A stretch of 63,690 nt of DNA from Thermodesulfobacteriota bacterium (GCA_030017685.1 JASEHH010000004.1:24695-88384), one strand, 5' to 3'; numbered from the stretch's first letter, positions 6,429 through 14,879 are shown. A program made the numbers and translations. Notes: a model not told the origin generated them from the sequence alone.

Positions 6429-8579
6429 ATGAAAAAAGACAACACAACCCTGACATTAAAAGTAAAAGAAGCCTTGCCAAAAGATGTTGGCAGAGCTATT
6501 GCGAGGATAGATCCTAAAGATATGGAAAGCATGGGGATAGAAGTAGGTGAAATTGTATTAATTGAAGGAAAGAGAAAAACCCCTGCTAAAGCCATGCCAT
6601 TATTTTTGGAAGACAGAGGCAAAGGAGTTGTCCAGATAGACGGGATTTCGAGAGAAAATGCACAGATAGGGTTAGATGAAAAGGTAATCATTCAAAAAAC
6701 TTCGCAAAGGCCTGCAAGCAAGATCACTCTATCCCCGATCACTTCGGTCGGCTCATTCGAGAAGGAGAAAGATGTTAAGTACATCGGTTCGTTAATGGAA
6801 GGCCTTCCCCTTACGGTTGGAGACAAGGTGAGGGCTGCCCTTTTTGGGGCCAGATCTTGCGATTTCAAGGTACTGGATACAAGGCCAGAAGGCATCGTCG
6901 TCATCGAACCGACCACCCTGATCCGGATGGAGATCAAAGGAACAAAAGAGACCAAAGAGGCGCGGGTCTCTTATGAAGATATCGGCGGACTCCAAACCCA
7001 GATACAGCGGATCAGAGAGATGATCGAGTTGCCTCTCAAATACCCGGAGGTGTTTAGGAGGTTAGGGGTTGACGCCCCGAAAGGAGTATTTTTATATGGT
7101 CCTCCGGGTTGCGGGAAGACCTTGATTGCCCGTGCTGTTGCCAATGAAACAGAGGCATATTTCACCCACATCAGCGGCCCTGAGATCATGGGTAAATTTT
7201 ATGGAGAGAGTGAAGCCCGCCTGAGAAGTGTATTTGAAGATGCACAAAAACATGCCCCAGCGATCATCTTTATTGATGAGATAGATTCTATCGCTCCCAA
7301 AAGAGAAGAAATGGGCGGAGAAAAGCAGGTTGAACGAAGGGTAGTCGCCCAGCTTTTGGCTCTCATGGACGGATTGGAATCAAGGGGCGATATTATCGTG
7401 ATCGCTGCAACCAATATTCCTAATACCATCGATCCTGCATTGAGACGCCCCGGACGCTTTGACAGGGAGATAGCTATACCCATACCCAACAGAAATGGAA
7501 GACTTCAGATACTTCAGATCTATACAAGGGGAATGCCCCTTGCAGAAGATGTAGGTATCGAAAAGTTAGCCGATATTACCCATGGATTTGTGGGTGCAGA
7601 TATAGAGGCATTAGCAAGAGAGGCTGCAATGTCGGCTTTAAGAAAGATCCTGCCTAAGATTGATTTTGAGCTGGCGGATATCCCTTATGAAACGCTCATG
7701 GAGCTTCAAGTCACTATGGATAATTTTTTAGAGGCGATGACGGAGGTAGAACCCTCCGCGATAAGGGAGTTTTTTGTGGAGGTCCCTGATGTGAAATGGG
7801 AGGATGTGGGAGGATTGGAGAATATGAAGAGAGAGCTGATAGAGGCAATTGAATGGCCCCTTAAATATCCTGAACTTTTCAAAAAGGCCAATACCCAACC
7901 ACCCAAAGGGATATTGCTTCATGGAGCGCCGGGTACAGGAAAGACCCTATTAGCAAAGGCAGTTGCTAATGAGAGTGGAGTTAATTTTATCTCGGTCAAA
8001 GGGCCGAGCCTGATATCAAAGTATGTTGGAGAGAGTGAAAGGGGTATCCGGGAGGTTTTTAAAAAGGCAAAACAAGCGTCACCAACCATATTATTCTTTG
8101 ACGAAATAGACAGCCTGGTTCCTAAAAGAGGTGCAAGCAGCACCGATGCTCATGTGACAGAAAGGGTGATAAGCCAATTTCTAACAGAGATGGATGGTAT
8201 AGAGGAATTAAAAGGAGTGGTCGTCTTAGCTGCAACCAACAGATTAGATTTAGTTGACCCGGCAATTCTTAGAAGCGGTAGGTTTGACCTTTTATTTGAA
8301 CTTCCTATACCTGATGAAGAGACAAGGCTTTCGATATTTAAAATTCATACCAGGAATAAACCCCTTCATAAAGATGTGGACTTGAAGACATTAGCTAAGA
8401 AGACAAATGGAATGGCGGGGTCAGATATACAATTACTCTGCCAGAAGGCTTCAATGAATGCCATCCGTAAGTTTGTCAAAGGGAAGAAAGACACGGCAAA
8501 TGCCCGGTCTATGGAACTGTTCATAACCGGTGATGATTTTGAAGCGGCCTTGAAATCAATTCAATCTGAAAGGCCCTGA
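6429..8579 (+). CDS. CDC48/p97/VAT-type double AAA+ ATPase
   Basis: This 716-residue protein starts with a double-psi barrel N-domain typical of CDC48/VAT (residues 5-95, '[12 protein letters not shown]', '[10 protein letters not shown]'). Two AAA modules follow. The first has Walker A GPPGCGKT at 224-231 and Walker B Asp283/Glu284; the second has Walker A GAPGTGKT at 499-506 and Walker B Asp558/Glu559. Arg-finger regions [10 protein letters not shown] and [10 protein letters not shown] are present. The family unfolds or segregates protein complexes with ATP and is best known in archaea and eukaryotes. Next to two Hsp20-type genes and gvpN it probably remodels gas-vesicle precursors. That role is inference. 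Confidence 0.92.
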   Translation: MKKDNTTLTLKVKEALPKDVGRAIARIDPKDMESMGIEVGEIVLIEGKRKTPAKAMPLFLEDRGKGVVQIDGISRENAQIGLDEKVIIQKTSQRPASKITLSPITSVGSFEKEKDVKYIGSLMEGLPLTVGDKVRAALFGARSCDFKVLDTRPEGIVVIEPTTLIRMEIKGTKETKEARVSYEDIGGLQTQIQRIREMIELPLKYPEVFRRLGVDAPKGVFLYGPPGCGKTLIARAVANETEAYFTHISGPEIMGKFYGESEARLRSVFEDAQKHAPAIIFIDEIDSIAPKREEMGGEKQVERRVVAQLLALMDGLESRGDIIVIAATNIPNTIDPALRRPGRFDREIAIPIPNRNGRLQILQIYTRGMPLAEDVGIEKLADITHGFVGADIEALAREAAMSALRKILPKIDFELADIPYETLMELQVTMDNFLEAMTEVEPSAIREFFVEVPDVKWEDVGGLENMKRELIEAIEWPLKYPELFKKANTQPPKGILLHGAPGTGKTLLAKAVANESGVNFISVKGPSLISKYVGESERGIREVFKKAKQASPTILFFDEIDSLVPKRGASSTDAHVTERVISQFLTEMDGIEELKGVVVLAATNRLDLVDPAILRSGRFDLLFELPIPDEETRLSIFKIHTRNKPLHKDVDLKTLAKKTNGMAGSDIQLLCQKASMNAIRKFVKGKKDTANARSMELFITGDDFEAALKSIQSERP

Positions 8580-8580
8580 G

Positions 8581-9201
8581 ATGAGAAGACTGAAATACAT
8601 CCCCATCATCCATACCGGGGTTGAGATGGGATCGATGTATGGGACATTGAAAGCCGAGTATATTAAAAGATACGGCAAAAAAAAATGGGAAGAACATAAC
8701 AGAGTCATAGAAGATTTCTGGCAAGGGATTCGTAAAAAGGTCTTTGAATTAGGTTTGGATTACCAAAATACTCGATTGTATCAAGATGGACTGCCTGTAT
8801 GCGGAAAGGAGCTCGATTTAGTTCAAGAATTGGTCAAGATGGGAAGCCGGAACCACCAAATCCTTATGGAGCTTATCCAGTTAGGGACAAAATTAGAAGG
8901 GACAGAGGATCCAAAACTGCTTTTGGAAGAATATGCCTATTTAAAAAATGCATCTGCTGATTTGGACAAACCAAAAGTGAAAAGGAGATATCAACAGTTA
9001 GCAAAAAGCATCCTGCAGAAGAGAGATTCGTATATCAGCCAGCGAATTGACAAAACTTTACGGGAAGGTGAGACGGGGCTACTCTTCATCGGAATTACTC
9101 ACAGGGTGAATGAAAAATTACCTAAAGATATCGAAATAGAATACGTCATATATCGGCTTCCTTTCAAAGAAGGCTTGTTTCCGGATGAAAAAGAAAGTTA
9201 A
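8581..9201 (+). CDS. Unrecognised 206-aa protein linked to the CDC48 gene
   Basis: The start codon lies one base after the CDC48 stop (TGAgATG), so the two are translationally linked. The N-terminus (RRLKYIPIIHTGVEMGSM) and the segment GLLFIGITH at residues 166-174 look like beta-strand and loop elements of an alpha/beta fold; the middle is helical and charged. Asp/His-rich loops (HTGVEMG, GITHRVNE) could bind metal or nucleotide, but I do not recognise a family. Its 3' end overlaps the next gene by 17 bp. A cofactor or substrate adaptor for the CDC48-type ATPase is a reasonable guess. Confidence 0.7.
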   Translation: MRRLKYIPIIHTGVEMGSMYGTLKAEYIKRYGKKKWEEHNRVIEDFWQGIRKKVFELGLDYQNTRLYQDGLPVCGKELDLVQELVKMGSRNHQILMELIQLGTKLEGTEDPKLLLEEYAYLKNASADLDKPKVKRRYQQLAKSILQKRDSYISQRIDKTLREGETGLLFIGITHRVNEKLPKDIEIEYVIYRLPFKEGLFPDEKES

Positions 9202-9673
9202 GGGAATTCATGATATTACTACGTCGCTATACCGGGCAAGAATACCAGAAAACAGAGAGGCTCCCAAAAGGCTCGGACGAGACTCAAAAAAGAGATATTT
9301 CAAAAAAGGTGAAGGGAGCATCAGCGCTCCGAGGGTATGGTCATTTTCAACAAAACCTAAGTTTACCCGATATCAGAAATCGATCGAGAGGAGTTTATTC
9401 GTAGAAAGGATTGAGGAGCCTAAAACGAATGTGCTTGAGAAAACGGACAACTTGGTCATCATGGTTGAGTTACCCGAGGTGAAAAAAGAGGATATTCATT
9501 GGGAAATAAGCAATGATATTTTTTCTGTTCGTTCTCAGGATAAATTCGGTTCAAAGAAATATATGAAAGAGATGCTTTTACCTTTTGTAGCGGAGGAGGA
9601 CGATATTCAAACGAATTATAGGAATGGTATTTTTGAGATTAGTTTTCGCAGAAAAAAGGGTAAAAGGAAATGA
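9185..9673 (+). CDS. Second Hsp20-domain (GvpH-like) protein
   Basis: The first 75 residues are basic and probably disordered. The C-terminal part from about residue 80 is an alpha-crystallin-like domain (NLVIMVELPEVKKEDI, later NGIFEISFRRKKG). It lacks the usual C-terminal IxI tail. The gene starts inside the end of the previous gene and its stop overlaps the ATG of the response regulator, so it is part of a tight operon. It is diverged from the GvpH at 4402, so it is not a recent duplicate. A gas-vesicle-dedicated small heat-shock protein is likely. Confidence 0.75.
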   Translation: MKKKVKGIHDITTSLYRARIPENREAPKRLGRDSKKRYFKKGEGSISAPRVWSFSTKPKFTRYQKSIERSLFVERIEEPKTNVLEKTDNLVIMVELPEVKKEDIHWEISNDIFSVRSQDKFGSKKYMKEMLLPFVAEEDDIQTNYRNGIFEISFRRKKGKRK

Positions 9674-10062
9674 AAAAAACGATTCTCATTGTAGATGATG
9701 AAAAAGAATTATGTAAAATCCTCTCTGATAGTTTATCTCAGAATCACTATCGAGTTTTCGTTGCGTTCGATGGAAAAAGGGCACTCCAGTTAGTAAAAGA
9801 AGAGAAACCTGACCTGATTCTATTGGATATAAAAATGCCGAGGATGAATGGGATAGAGGTGCTTAAAAAAATTAAGAAGATGAAGAAAGAAATCGTTGTG
9901 ATTATGCTCACGGCCTATGGAACCCTTGAAACGGCAAGAAAGGCTATGAAGTTAGGAGCATATGATTACCTCACCAAGCCCTTTGACCTTTTCAATCTCA
10001 AATCTCTTGTGAAAGAGGCTTTAGGGAAGGTGAGCAAACCAATGAAAAAGGGAAAACGATGA
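9670..10062 (+). CDS. Single-domain response regulator (receiver only)
   Basis: This 130-residue receiver domain has the acidic pair Asp9/Asp10, phospho-acceptor Asp53 (LLDIKMP), Thr81 and Lys103 (LTKPFD). There is no output domain. It overlaps the genes on both sides by the ATGA pattern. The likely kinase partner is the PAS histidine kinase at 17201 in the same cluster. A receiver-only protein in a gas-vesicle operon may act by protein contact, for example on GvpF/L or the CDC48-type ATPase, rather than on DNA. Confidence 0.9.
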   Translation: MKKTILIVDDEKELCKILSDSLSQNHYRVFVAFDGKRALQLVKEEKPDLILLDIKMPRMNGIEVLKKIKKMKKEIVVIMLTAYGTLETARKAMKLGAYDYLTKPFDLFNLKSLVKEALGKVSKPMKKGKR

Positions 10063-11087
10063 AAGATGGATGGAAGCACTTATATGGTGTGATAGGAACG
10101 TCCGAAAATTTGAATATCGGTCCGATTAAAGTTGAAAATCAAAGCGGCGAAGTCTATCCGATAATTTATAAAGAATTATCTGCCATTGTCAGCAATACCT
10201 CCTTCGTGGATTACAAGAAAATGACCAAGGACATTGTTGTCCGAGATTTATTGAAACACCAGAAGGTCATTGAGAGTGTGATGGGTTCATATCCCATTAT
10301 TTCATTCAAATTCGGTTCTTTGGCTCATACTGAGGAGGAAGTAACACAAATTCTGATTCGTGGTTATGACCTCTTCAAATTTCTCCTTCCATGGGTGGGC
10401 GAAAGGGTAGAACTTGAGTTGGTAGCAACGTGGGATAGAGAAAAAATATTTAAGGCCCTTTATGAGGAAGAATCGGAGATCCAGTCCCTTCAGAAAAAAA
10501 TTGGAACAAAATCGGAAGAAGACGCCTTCTTGGAAAAGATCAAGTTGGGGGAGTTGGTCCGTCAGTGTCTTCTCAAGAAAAAGGTCTCGTCCAGAAAGCA
10601 GATCCTCTCCCAACTCAGAGAGTGCACTGAGTCTTATTGTGACCATGATGTCATGGATGATATCATGATCCTCAACACAGCCTTCCTTTTGAGAAAGGAG
10701 ATGGAAAAGGAGTTCGACAACCGAGTTCAGTACCTGGATGATGAATTTCTCGGGAAAATCTCTTTCAAAGTCATCGGTCCTCTTCCTCTATACAGTTTCG
10801 GGTGCATCGAAGTGGAATGGACCAGCGTCAGTGAGACTCGTGAGGCCCTTGCCCTTCTCGGTTTGAATGAGAATGCGTCATCAGCCGACGTCAGGAACGC
10901 CTACTATCAAAAGGCAAAGTCCCTTCATCCTGATAAGATGAGAGACCTTTTAAATTCTCCTCCGAAATTTGAAAAGTTGGCCGAGGCCTATAAGTTCCTT
11001 AGGAAGTATTATAACCAGCATCGTTCCTTTCCCAGAGAAGACCGCATCCTCTTGATGGAGGTCAGAACGAATGGTTCAAATTATTGA
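10059..11087 (+). CDS. GvpF/GvpL protein fused to a C-terminal J domain
   Basis: Residues 1-255 are a GvpF/GvpL domain: start 'HLYGVIGT', the central 'KHQKVIESVM.SYPIISFKFGS' and the ending 'FKVIGPLPLYSF'. GvpF/L proteins are accessory nucleation factors that contact GvpA. Residues about 260-318 form a J domain (ALALLGLNENASSADVRNAY, HPD at 290-292, then EAYKFLRKYY). J domains stimulate the ATPase of DnaK/Hsp70. The fusion would place an Hsp70-recruiting module on a gas-vesicle nucleation factor. The other three GvpF/L genes here lack the J domain. It overlaps the response regulator by four bases. Confidence 0.9.
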   Translation: MKDGWKHLYGVIGTSENLNIGPIKVENQSGEVYPIIYKELSAIVSNTSFVDYKKMTKDIVVRDLLKHQKVIESVMGSYPIISFKFGSLAHTEEEVTQILIRGYDLFKFLLPWVGERVELELVATWDREKIFKALYEEESEIQSLQKKIGTKSEEDAFLEKIKLGELVRQCLLKKKVSSRKQILSQLRECTESYCDHDVMDDIMILNTAFLLRKEMEKEFDNRVQYLDDEFLGKISFKVIGPLPLYSFGCIEVEWTSVSETREALALLGLNENASSADVRNAYYQKAKSLHPDKMRDLLNSPPKFEKLAEAYKFLRKYYNQHRSFPREDRILLMEVRTNGSNY

Positions 11088-11138
11088 AGGAAAGAGGATG
11101 AAGAAGGGGGTGGAAAATCATATCGTTATGGTAGATAG

Positions 11139-11372
11139 ATGAGGCTCTTAAAATATCTTCTATTTTTTCTTCTTCTAAATTTTGCTTTGGCAATATACGT
11201 TTCGTATGAATTGACGTGTGAGATTGAATATTATCAAGGAGTTTTAGAAAGGCAAGATAATATAATGCGTCAACACAAGAAGCGTATGATTGAATTAATA
11301 CAAAAATTGGAGGAGATGGAAAATGAAAGATTCCAGATTATCGAACAGAAAGCCAAAGTGCACAATTCTTGA
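11139..11372 (+). CDS. Small signal-anchor membrane protein with coiled coil
   Basis: The 77-residue protein has an N-terminal hydrophobic segment (LLKYLLFFLLLNFALAIYV, residues 3-21) acting as an uncleaved signal anchor. A charged helical region (residues 30-70) resembling a short coiled coil follows. This FtsL/FtsB-like layout does not prove that family. The start lacks a strong ribosome site. It overlaps the next small ORF by 50 bp. It may work with the lytic transglycosylase two genes downstream. Confidence 0.6.
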   Translation: MRLLKYLLFFLLLNFALAIYVSYELTCEIEYYQGVLERQDNIMRQHKKRMIELIQKLEEMENERFQIIEQKAKVHNS

Positions 11373-11556
11373 ATCGTTCGATGGAATGATCAAAGTTATT
11401 GGGCCGAATATTGTTAAGTCAAACCATGCGGAAATGAAGAACGCTTTTGATTTTATTGAAAAATCTTATTGGGAGATTAATATAAGCCACCTACATGGAC
11501 CTCATAGATTAAAACAAAAGGAGGAGAACTACCATGACGGTAATATTAAAGGATGA
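11323..11556 (+). CDS. Small ORF, 77 aa, unknown
   Basis: The start is supported by GGAGGAG eight to twelve bases upstream, inside the 3' end of the previous gene, and the 3' end overlaps the next gene by 23 bp. The sequence has no hydrophobic segment and no recognised motif; the middle (NAFDFIEKSYWEINISHL) could be helical. The double overlap fits translational coupling, but an unexpressed frame cannot be excluded. Confidence 0.45.
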   Translation: MKDSRLSNRKPKCTILESFDGMIKVIGPNIVKSNHAEMKNAFDFIEKSYWEINISHLHGPHRLKQKEENYHDGNIKG

Positions 11557-12187
11557 CCATGAGGAAGCGATTCGAAAAATAAAAAAGAGGTCTTTTAAAA
11601 TTCATATTTTAGGAATATGTTTTACGTTTTTATTATCTCTATTTTTAATGTATGGGAAAGTGATTTTAAAAATAGAGAAGGATTTAGCCAAGCAAAGTTA
11701 TAAAGTAGTTAAAGGCCATGTTATTGATATGAGAGCCAAATTTAAACTATTAGAGATAATAAGGACGAAGCCGATGAGTATTGGCCAGGCATTAGAGGTT
11801 GCAGATGTAGTTTTCGAGGAATCAAAACATCGAGAAATACCAATATCGATGGTTCTGGCTATTATCAATCAAGAATCTTCATATCGAAATAGTGCTGTAA
11901 GTGAGAGAGGTGCGAGAGGATTGATGCAGTTGATGCCGGGAACATGGAATCAATACATGGACGATCCTAAATTGAAAAAGGAGATAGAAAATAGCCATAT
12001 CCCAACGTTAAATATAAGGGCAGGAATGGCTTATCTTGGAGATTTAATAAAAAAGGAAAAGGATTGGAATAAAGTATTGAGCATTTATGTAAGTGGGAAT
12101 AAAGATATTGCGTCAAATCAAGTTTATATTAAACAGGTTTTTAATAAGGCAAAAGAATATAGTGAGGAATTAGACGGGAGGTGGTAG
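11534..12187 (+). CDS. Membrane-anchored lytic transglycosylase (SLT family)
   Basis: A transmembrane segment lies at residues 23-45. From about residue 85 an SLT/goose-lysozyme-type domain follows: AIINQESSYRNS with catalytic Glu114, then GARGLMQLMPGTW, and the later 'NIRAGMAYL'. Such enzymes cleave the murein glycan strand with formation of a 1,6-anhydro end. Gas-vesicle clusters do not need murein cleavage for assembly in the cytoplasm, so its presence is unusual. It might widen the wall for an envelope complex, or be a passenger. After the stop, 12188-12302 shows nothing recognisable. Confidence 0.88.
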   Translation: MTVILKDDHEEAIRKIKKRSFKIHILGICFTFLLSLFLMYGKVILKIEKDLAKQSYKVVKGHVIDMRAKFKLLEIIRTKPMSIGQALEVADVVFEESKHREIPISMVLAIINQESSYRNSAVSERGARGLMQLMPGTWNQYMDDPKLKKEIENSHIPTLNIRAGMAYLGDLIKKEKDWNKVLSIYVSGNKDIASNQVYIKQVFNKAKEYSEELDGRW

Positions 12188-12302
12188 TTGGCGTTTATCA
12201 TGAGAGGATCAAGTTGCTCTCTTCCATATTTCAATTTTACCGGGAGATGTCCTGAGGCAATCGTTTCATGTTAAATCGTGTGGAGCAAGACGAAGGAGTT
12301 TG

Positions 12303-13088
12303 ATGAAAGAAGGCAAATACATTTATTGCATTATCGAAACGAAGATCGAGAGGAACTTTGGCCCCATTGGCATTGGAGGAAGAGGCGATGAGGTGAGCAC
12401 CATTGGTTATGGGGATTTAAGTATGGTGATCAGCAACTCCCCTATGACAAAATATGTTGTCAGCCGAGAGAATTTATTGGCTCATGAAAAGGTTATTGAA
12501 GAGGTCATGAAAGAATTTACCGTTTTGCCGGTTAGATTTTGCACGATCGCTTCCAATGCTGATGAGGTAAGGAACCTTTTAGATAGAAGGTACAGGGAGT
12601 TTAAGAATCTTCTGAGAGATATGGATCATAAAATAGAATTAGGGACAAAAGGATTATGGAAAAATATGGACCTCATCTTCAAGGAGATTATAAAAGAGAA
12701 TCATGAGATTAAAAGGTTAAAAGAGAAGATGCAGAACGATAAGGGAAAAAAGAAATTCTCCTCCATGAAGACATCATTGGAGGCAAAAGTTGAAGTGGGT
12801 AAATTAGTAGAAGAGGCTCTAAAAGAAAAAAAAGATAAAGAAGCAGAGAAAATCGGAGAAACACTAAGAAGAGCAGCCATTGATTATAAACGCAATAAAA
12901 CGATAGGCGATGAAATGTTTATCAATGCTGCCTTTTTAATAGATAGAGGAAGGGAGAAGGAATTTGATAACATCATGGAGGATCTTAGCGAAGAATATAA
13001 AGACAGAATAAAATTTATGTACGCAGGGCCGCTACCGCCTTTTAATTTTGTCAACATCGTCATTTATCCAGAGGAATGGGAAAAGTGA
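12303..13088 (+). CDS. gvpL: Gas vesicle protein GvpF/GvpL, paralogue 2
   Basis: This 261-residue protein carries the family signature: 'GKYIYCII' at the start, 'NLLAHEKVIEEVMKEFTVLP' in the middle, 'INAAFLID' and the C-terminal 'AGPLPPFNFVNI'. GvpF/L proteins are shell-associated nucleation factors. The ATG at 12303 is preceded by GAAGGAG and preferred to the TTG just before it. It is most like the next gene, so the two probably arose by duplication. F and L cannot be told apart with confidence here. Confidence 0.9.
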   Translation: MKEGKYIYCIIETKIERNFGPIGIGGRGDEVSTIGYGDLSMVISNSPMTKYVVSRENLLAHEKVIEEVMKEFTVLPVRFCTIASNADEVRNLLDRRYREFKNLLRDMDHKIELGTKGLWKNMDLIFKEIIKENHEIKRLKEKMQNDKGKKKFSSMKTSLEAKVEVGKLVEEALKEKKDKEAEKIGETLRRAAIDYKRNKTIGDEMFINAAFLIDRGREKEFDNIMEDLSEEYKDRIKFMYAGPLPPFNFVNIVIYPEEWEK

Positions 13089-13096
13089 CTACGGTC

Positions 13097-13852
13097 ATGG
13101 AAGGGAAATACATTTATTGCATCATAGGAGGAAAGGGGAAAGTAGAGCAGTTTGGCCCCATAGGAATTGGCGACAGGAGAGATGAAGTATATACAATATG
13201 CTTTCAAGATATAGGAGCAGTGGTCAGTAATTCTCCGATTAAAAAGTATTCTGTGGCAAGGGAAAATTTAATTCCGCACGAGTGTGCCATTGAAGAAGTG
13301 ATGAAATCTTATACGGTTTTGCCAGTAAGATTTGCCACCATCGCTGAAAATGAAGATAAAGTAAAAAAAATTTTGGAAAAAGACCATGAGAGGTTCATTG
13401 ATTTATTGAAGAATATGGAAGGCAAAAAAGAACTCGGACTTAAAGCAATTTTTAAAGAAGATGTTATATACAAGGATATTTTAGAAAAATATAAAGATAT
13501 AAAGGTATTAAAAGAAAAAATTGCGACATTACCCTCTGAGAAGACATATTTCCAACGTATGGAAATAGGAAAAATGGTTGAGGCTGCTTTAGAAAAAGAG
13601 AAAGAGATTTATAGAGAGGATATCTTGGAGACCCTGTCGCCTTTAGCATTGGAAGTGAAAACCAATAATACCTACGGTGAACGGATGATTATCAATGCCG
13701 CCTTTTTGGTAGAAAGGCATAAAGAGGCAGAGTTTGACCAGAGGGTTCAGGAACTCGGTGAAAAATATGGTGATAAAATGAAATTTAAGTATGTGGGGAC
13801 ATTGCCACCATTTAATTTTGTTAATTTAACAATAAGTGTAGGAGAATACTAA
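13097..13852 (+). CDS. gvpF: Gas vesicle protein GvpF/GvpL, paralogue 3
   Basis: It is a close relative of the preceding protein (GKYIYCIIGGKGK, later ENLIPHECAIEEVMKSYTVL and TLPPFNFVNL). The start at 13097 aligns with the paralogue; an in-frame ATG at 13076 overlaps the previous gene and would add seven residues (MGKVTTV). It is 251 residues with the 13097 start. The gene is followed after three bases by gvpG, an order (gvpF-gvpG) common in gas-vesicle operons. Confidence 0.9.
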   Translation: MEGKYIYCIIGGKGKVEQFGPIGIGDRRDEVYTICFQDIGAVVSNSPIKKYSVARENLIPHECAIEEVMKSYTVLPVRFATIAENEDKVKKILEKDHERFIDLLKNMEGKKELGLKAIFKEDVIYKDILEKYKDIKVLKEKIATLPSEKTYFQRMEIGKMVEAALEKEKEIYREDILETLSPLALEVKTNNTYGERMIINAAFLVERHKEAEFDQRVQELGEKYGDKMKFKYVGTLPPFNFVNLTISVGEY

Positions 13853-13854
13853 AA

Positions 13855-14097
13855 GTGCTTTTAGATGATCTGTTATTACTACCAGTTAAAGGATTTATCG
13901 GTATTTTCAAAAAGGTCCAGGAGATGGCAGAGCGCGAGTTATCCGACGAGGATTATATTCGAGAGAGGCTTATGGAACTACAGTTAAAATTTGAGTTAGA
14001 CGAGATCGGTGAGGAAGAATATATAGATCAGGAAAAAGAACTAATGACACGATTGGATGCTATTAGAAAAGCAACCATGGAGAGCACGGAGAATTAA
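13855..14097 (+). CDS. gvpG: Gas vesicle protein GvpG
   Basis: The 80-residue protein begins 'MLLDDLLLLPVKGFIGIFKKV', the signature of GvpG, and continues as a charged helical segment (DEDYIRERLMELQLKFE). GvpG is a small accessory protein that interacts with GvpF in halophilic archaea. The start codon is GTG with AGGAG at 13841. The 3' end, including the stop, merges into the ACGGAG-type repeat. Confidence 0.92.
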   Translation: MLLDDLLLLPVKGFIGIFKKVQEMAERELSDEDYIRERLMELQLKFELDEIGEEEYIDQEKELMTRLDAIRKATMESTEN

Positions 14098-14119
14098 CAC
14101 GGAGGCACGGAAGTAACCA
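14083..14119. repeat. ACGGAG-type repeat left of the GxxExxY gene
   Basis: The repeated words 'cacggag' and 'cacggaag' overlap the gvpG stop. With 14517-14601 they bracket the GxxExxY gene, and they match 1142-1216. Confidence 0.7.
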
Positions 14120-14123
14120 CAGA

Positions 14124-14516
14124 ATGGAAACACAGAAAAGAACAAAGGGAGAATTTCTATATGGTGATTTAACCAATAAAATTATTGAGCTGGCTATAAA
14201 AGTACATAAGAAACTCGGACCCGGATTTATTGAAAAAATTTATGAAAAAGCTTTATCACATGAATTGAACAAAGAGGGTATAAAGTATGAAAAACAGAAA
14301 TCAATACGGGTGAAATATGACGAGATTTTATTAGGAGACCAAAGAGTAGATATGATTATAGAGGATAAGATTATAGTTGAGTTAAAAGCAGTTTCTGAAT
14401 TAAATGATATCCATCAAGCTCAGATGCTCTCATATTTAAAGGCAGCGGATAAGAAAGTTGGATTAATACTTAACTTTGGGAAGCCAAAGTTAGAGATTAA
14501 ACGTGTAATAAACTAA
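14124..14516 (+). CDS. GxxExxY protein
   Basis: This 130-residue protein has the defining motif GPGFIEKIYEKAL, that is GxxExxY. A PD-(D/E)xK-like core follows, including VDMIIEDKIIVELKAV (Asp...Glu-x-Lys). The biochemical function of the family is not established. Such genes occur in multiple copies in repeat-rich genomes and often sit among dispersed repeats; here both flanks are ACGGAG-type repeats. The gene splits gvpG from gvpO, so it looks like an inserted passenger, not a gas-vesicle gene. Confidence 0.9.
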   Translation: METQKRTKGEFLYGDLTNKIIELAIKVHKKLGPGFIEKIYEKALSHELNKEGIKYEKQKSIRVKYDEILLGDQRVDMIIEDKIIVELKAVSELNDIHQAQMLSYLKAADKKVGLILNFGKPKLEIKRVIN

Positions 14517-14601
14517 ATAACCACTGAGGCACGGAAGGGTAACACGGAGACATAGAAATCTGTGATTCCGTGGTCAAAAATTCCGTGATTCTGTGGTTGT
14601 A
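14517..14601. repeat. ACGGAG-type repeat right of the GxxExxY gene
   Basis: This is an imperfect palindrome of 'ggcacgga' and 'tccgtggt' words, matching 1142-1216 in composition and order. Confidence 0.75.
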
Positions 14602-14615
14602 AGGGAGGTATGAAA

Positions 14616-14879
14616 ATGGCAAAGGACGTAGGAACTTTAATTGAAAAGGCAAGGGGAGAGTTAAGCAAGTTGACAGGACTTAAAGCCTCTTCTACTGTAG
14701 GGGCTACCAAGGATGAGAAGGGATGGCATATATCTATTGAGATGTTGGAAAAACAATCCATCCCTGACCAGATGGACATCCTTGCAACATACGAAGCCCT
14801 TTTAGATGAAGAAGGGAATCTTTTGAGTTTTGAGCGAAAGTCAATGCGTAAGCGTATGGAGACAGAGGTAAAGGCGTAA
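14616..14879 (+). CDS. gvpO: Gas vesicle protein GvpO
   Basis: The protein (MAKDVGTLIEKARGELSKLTG, later W.ISIEMLEK.SIPD..DILATYEALLDE) has the GvpO layout: N-terminal helix followed by a compact beta domain ending in 'YEALLDEEGNLLSFERK'. GvpO is an accessory protein needed for gas-vesicle formation in archaea. Of two adjacent ATGs, the one at 14616 has the better spacing from GGGAGG, giving 87 residues. Confidence 0.88.
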   Translation: MAKDVGTLIEKARGELSKLTGLKASSTVGATKDEKGWHISIEMLEKQSIPDQMDILATYEALLDEEGNLLSFERKSMRKRMETEVKA

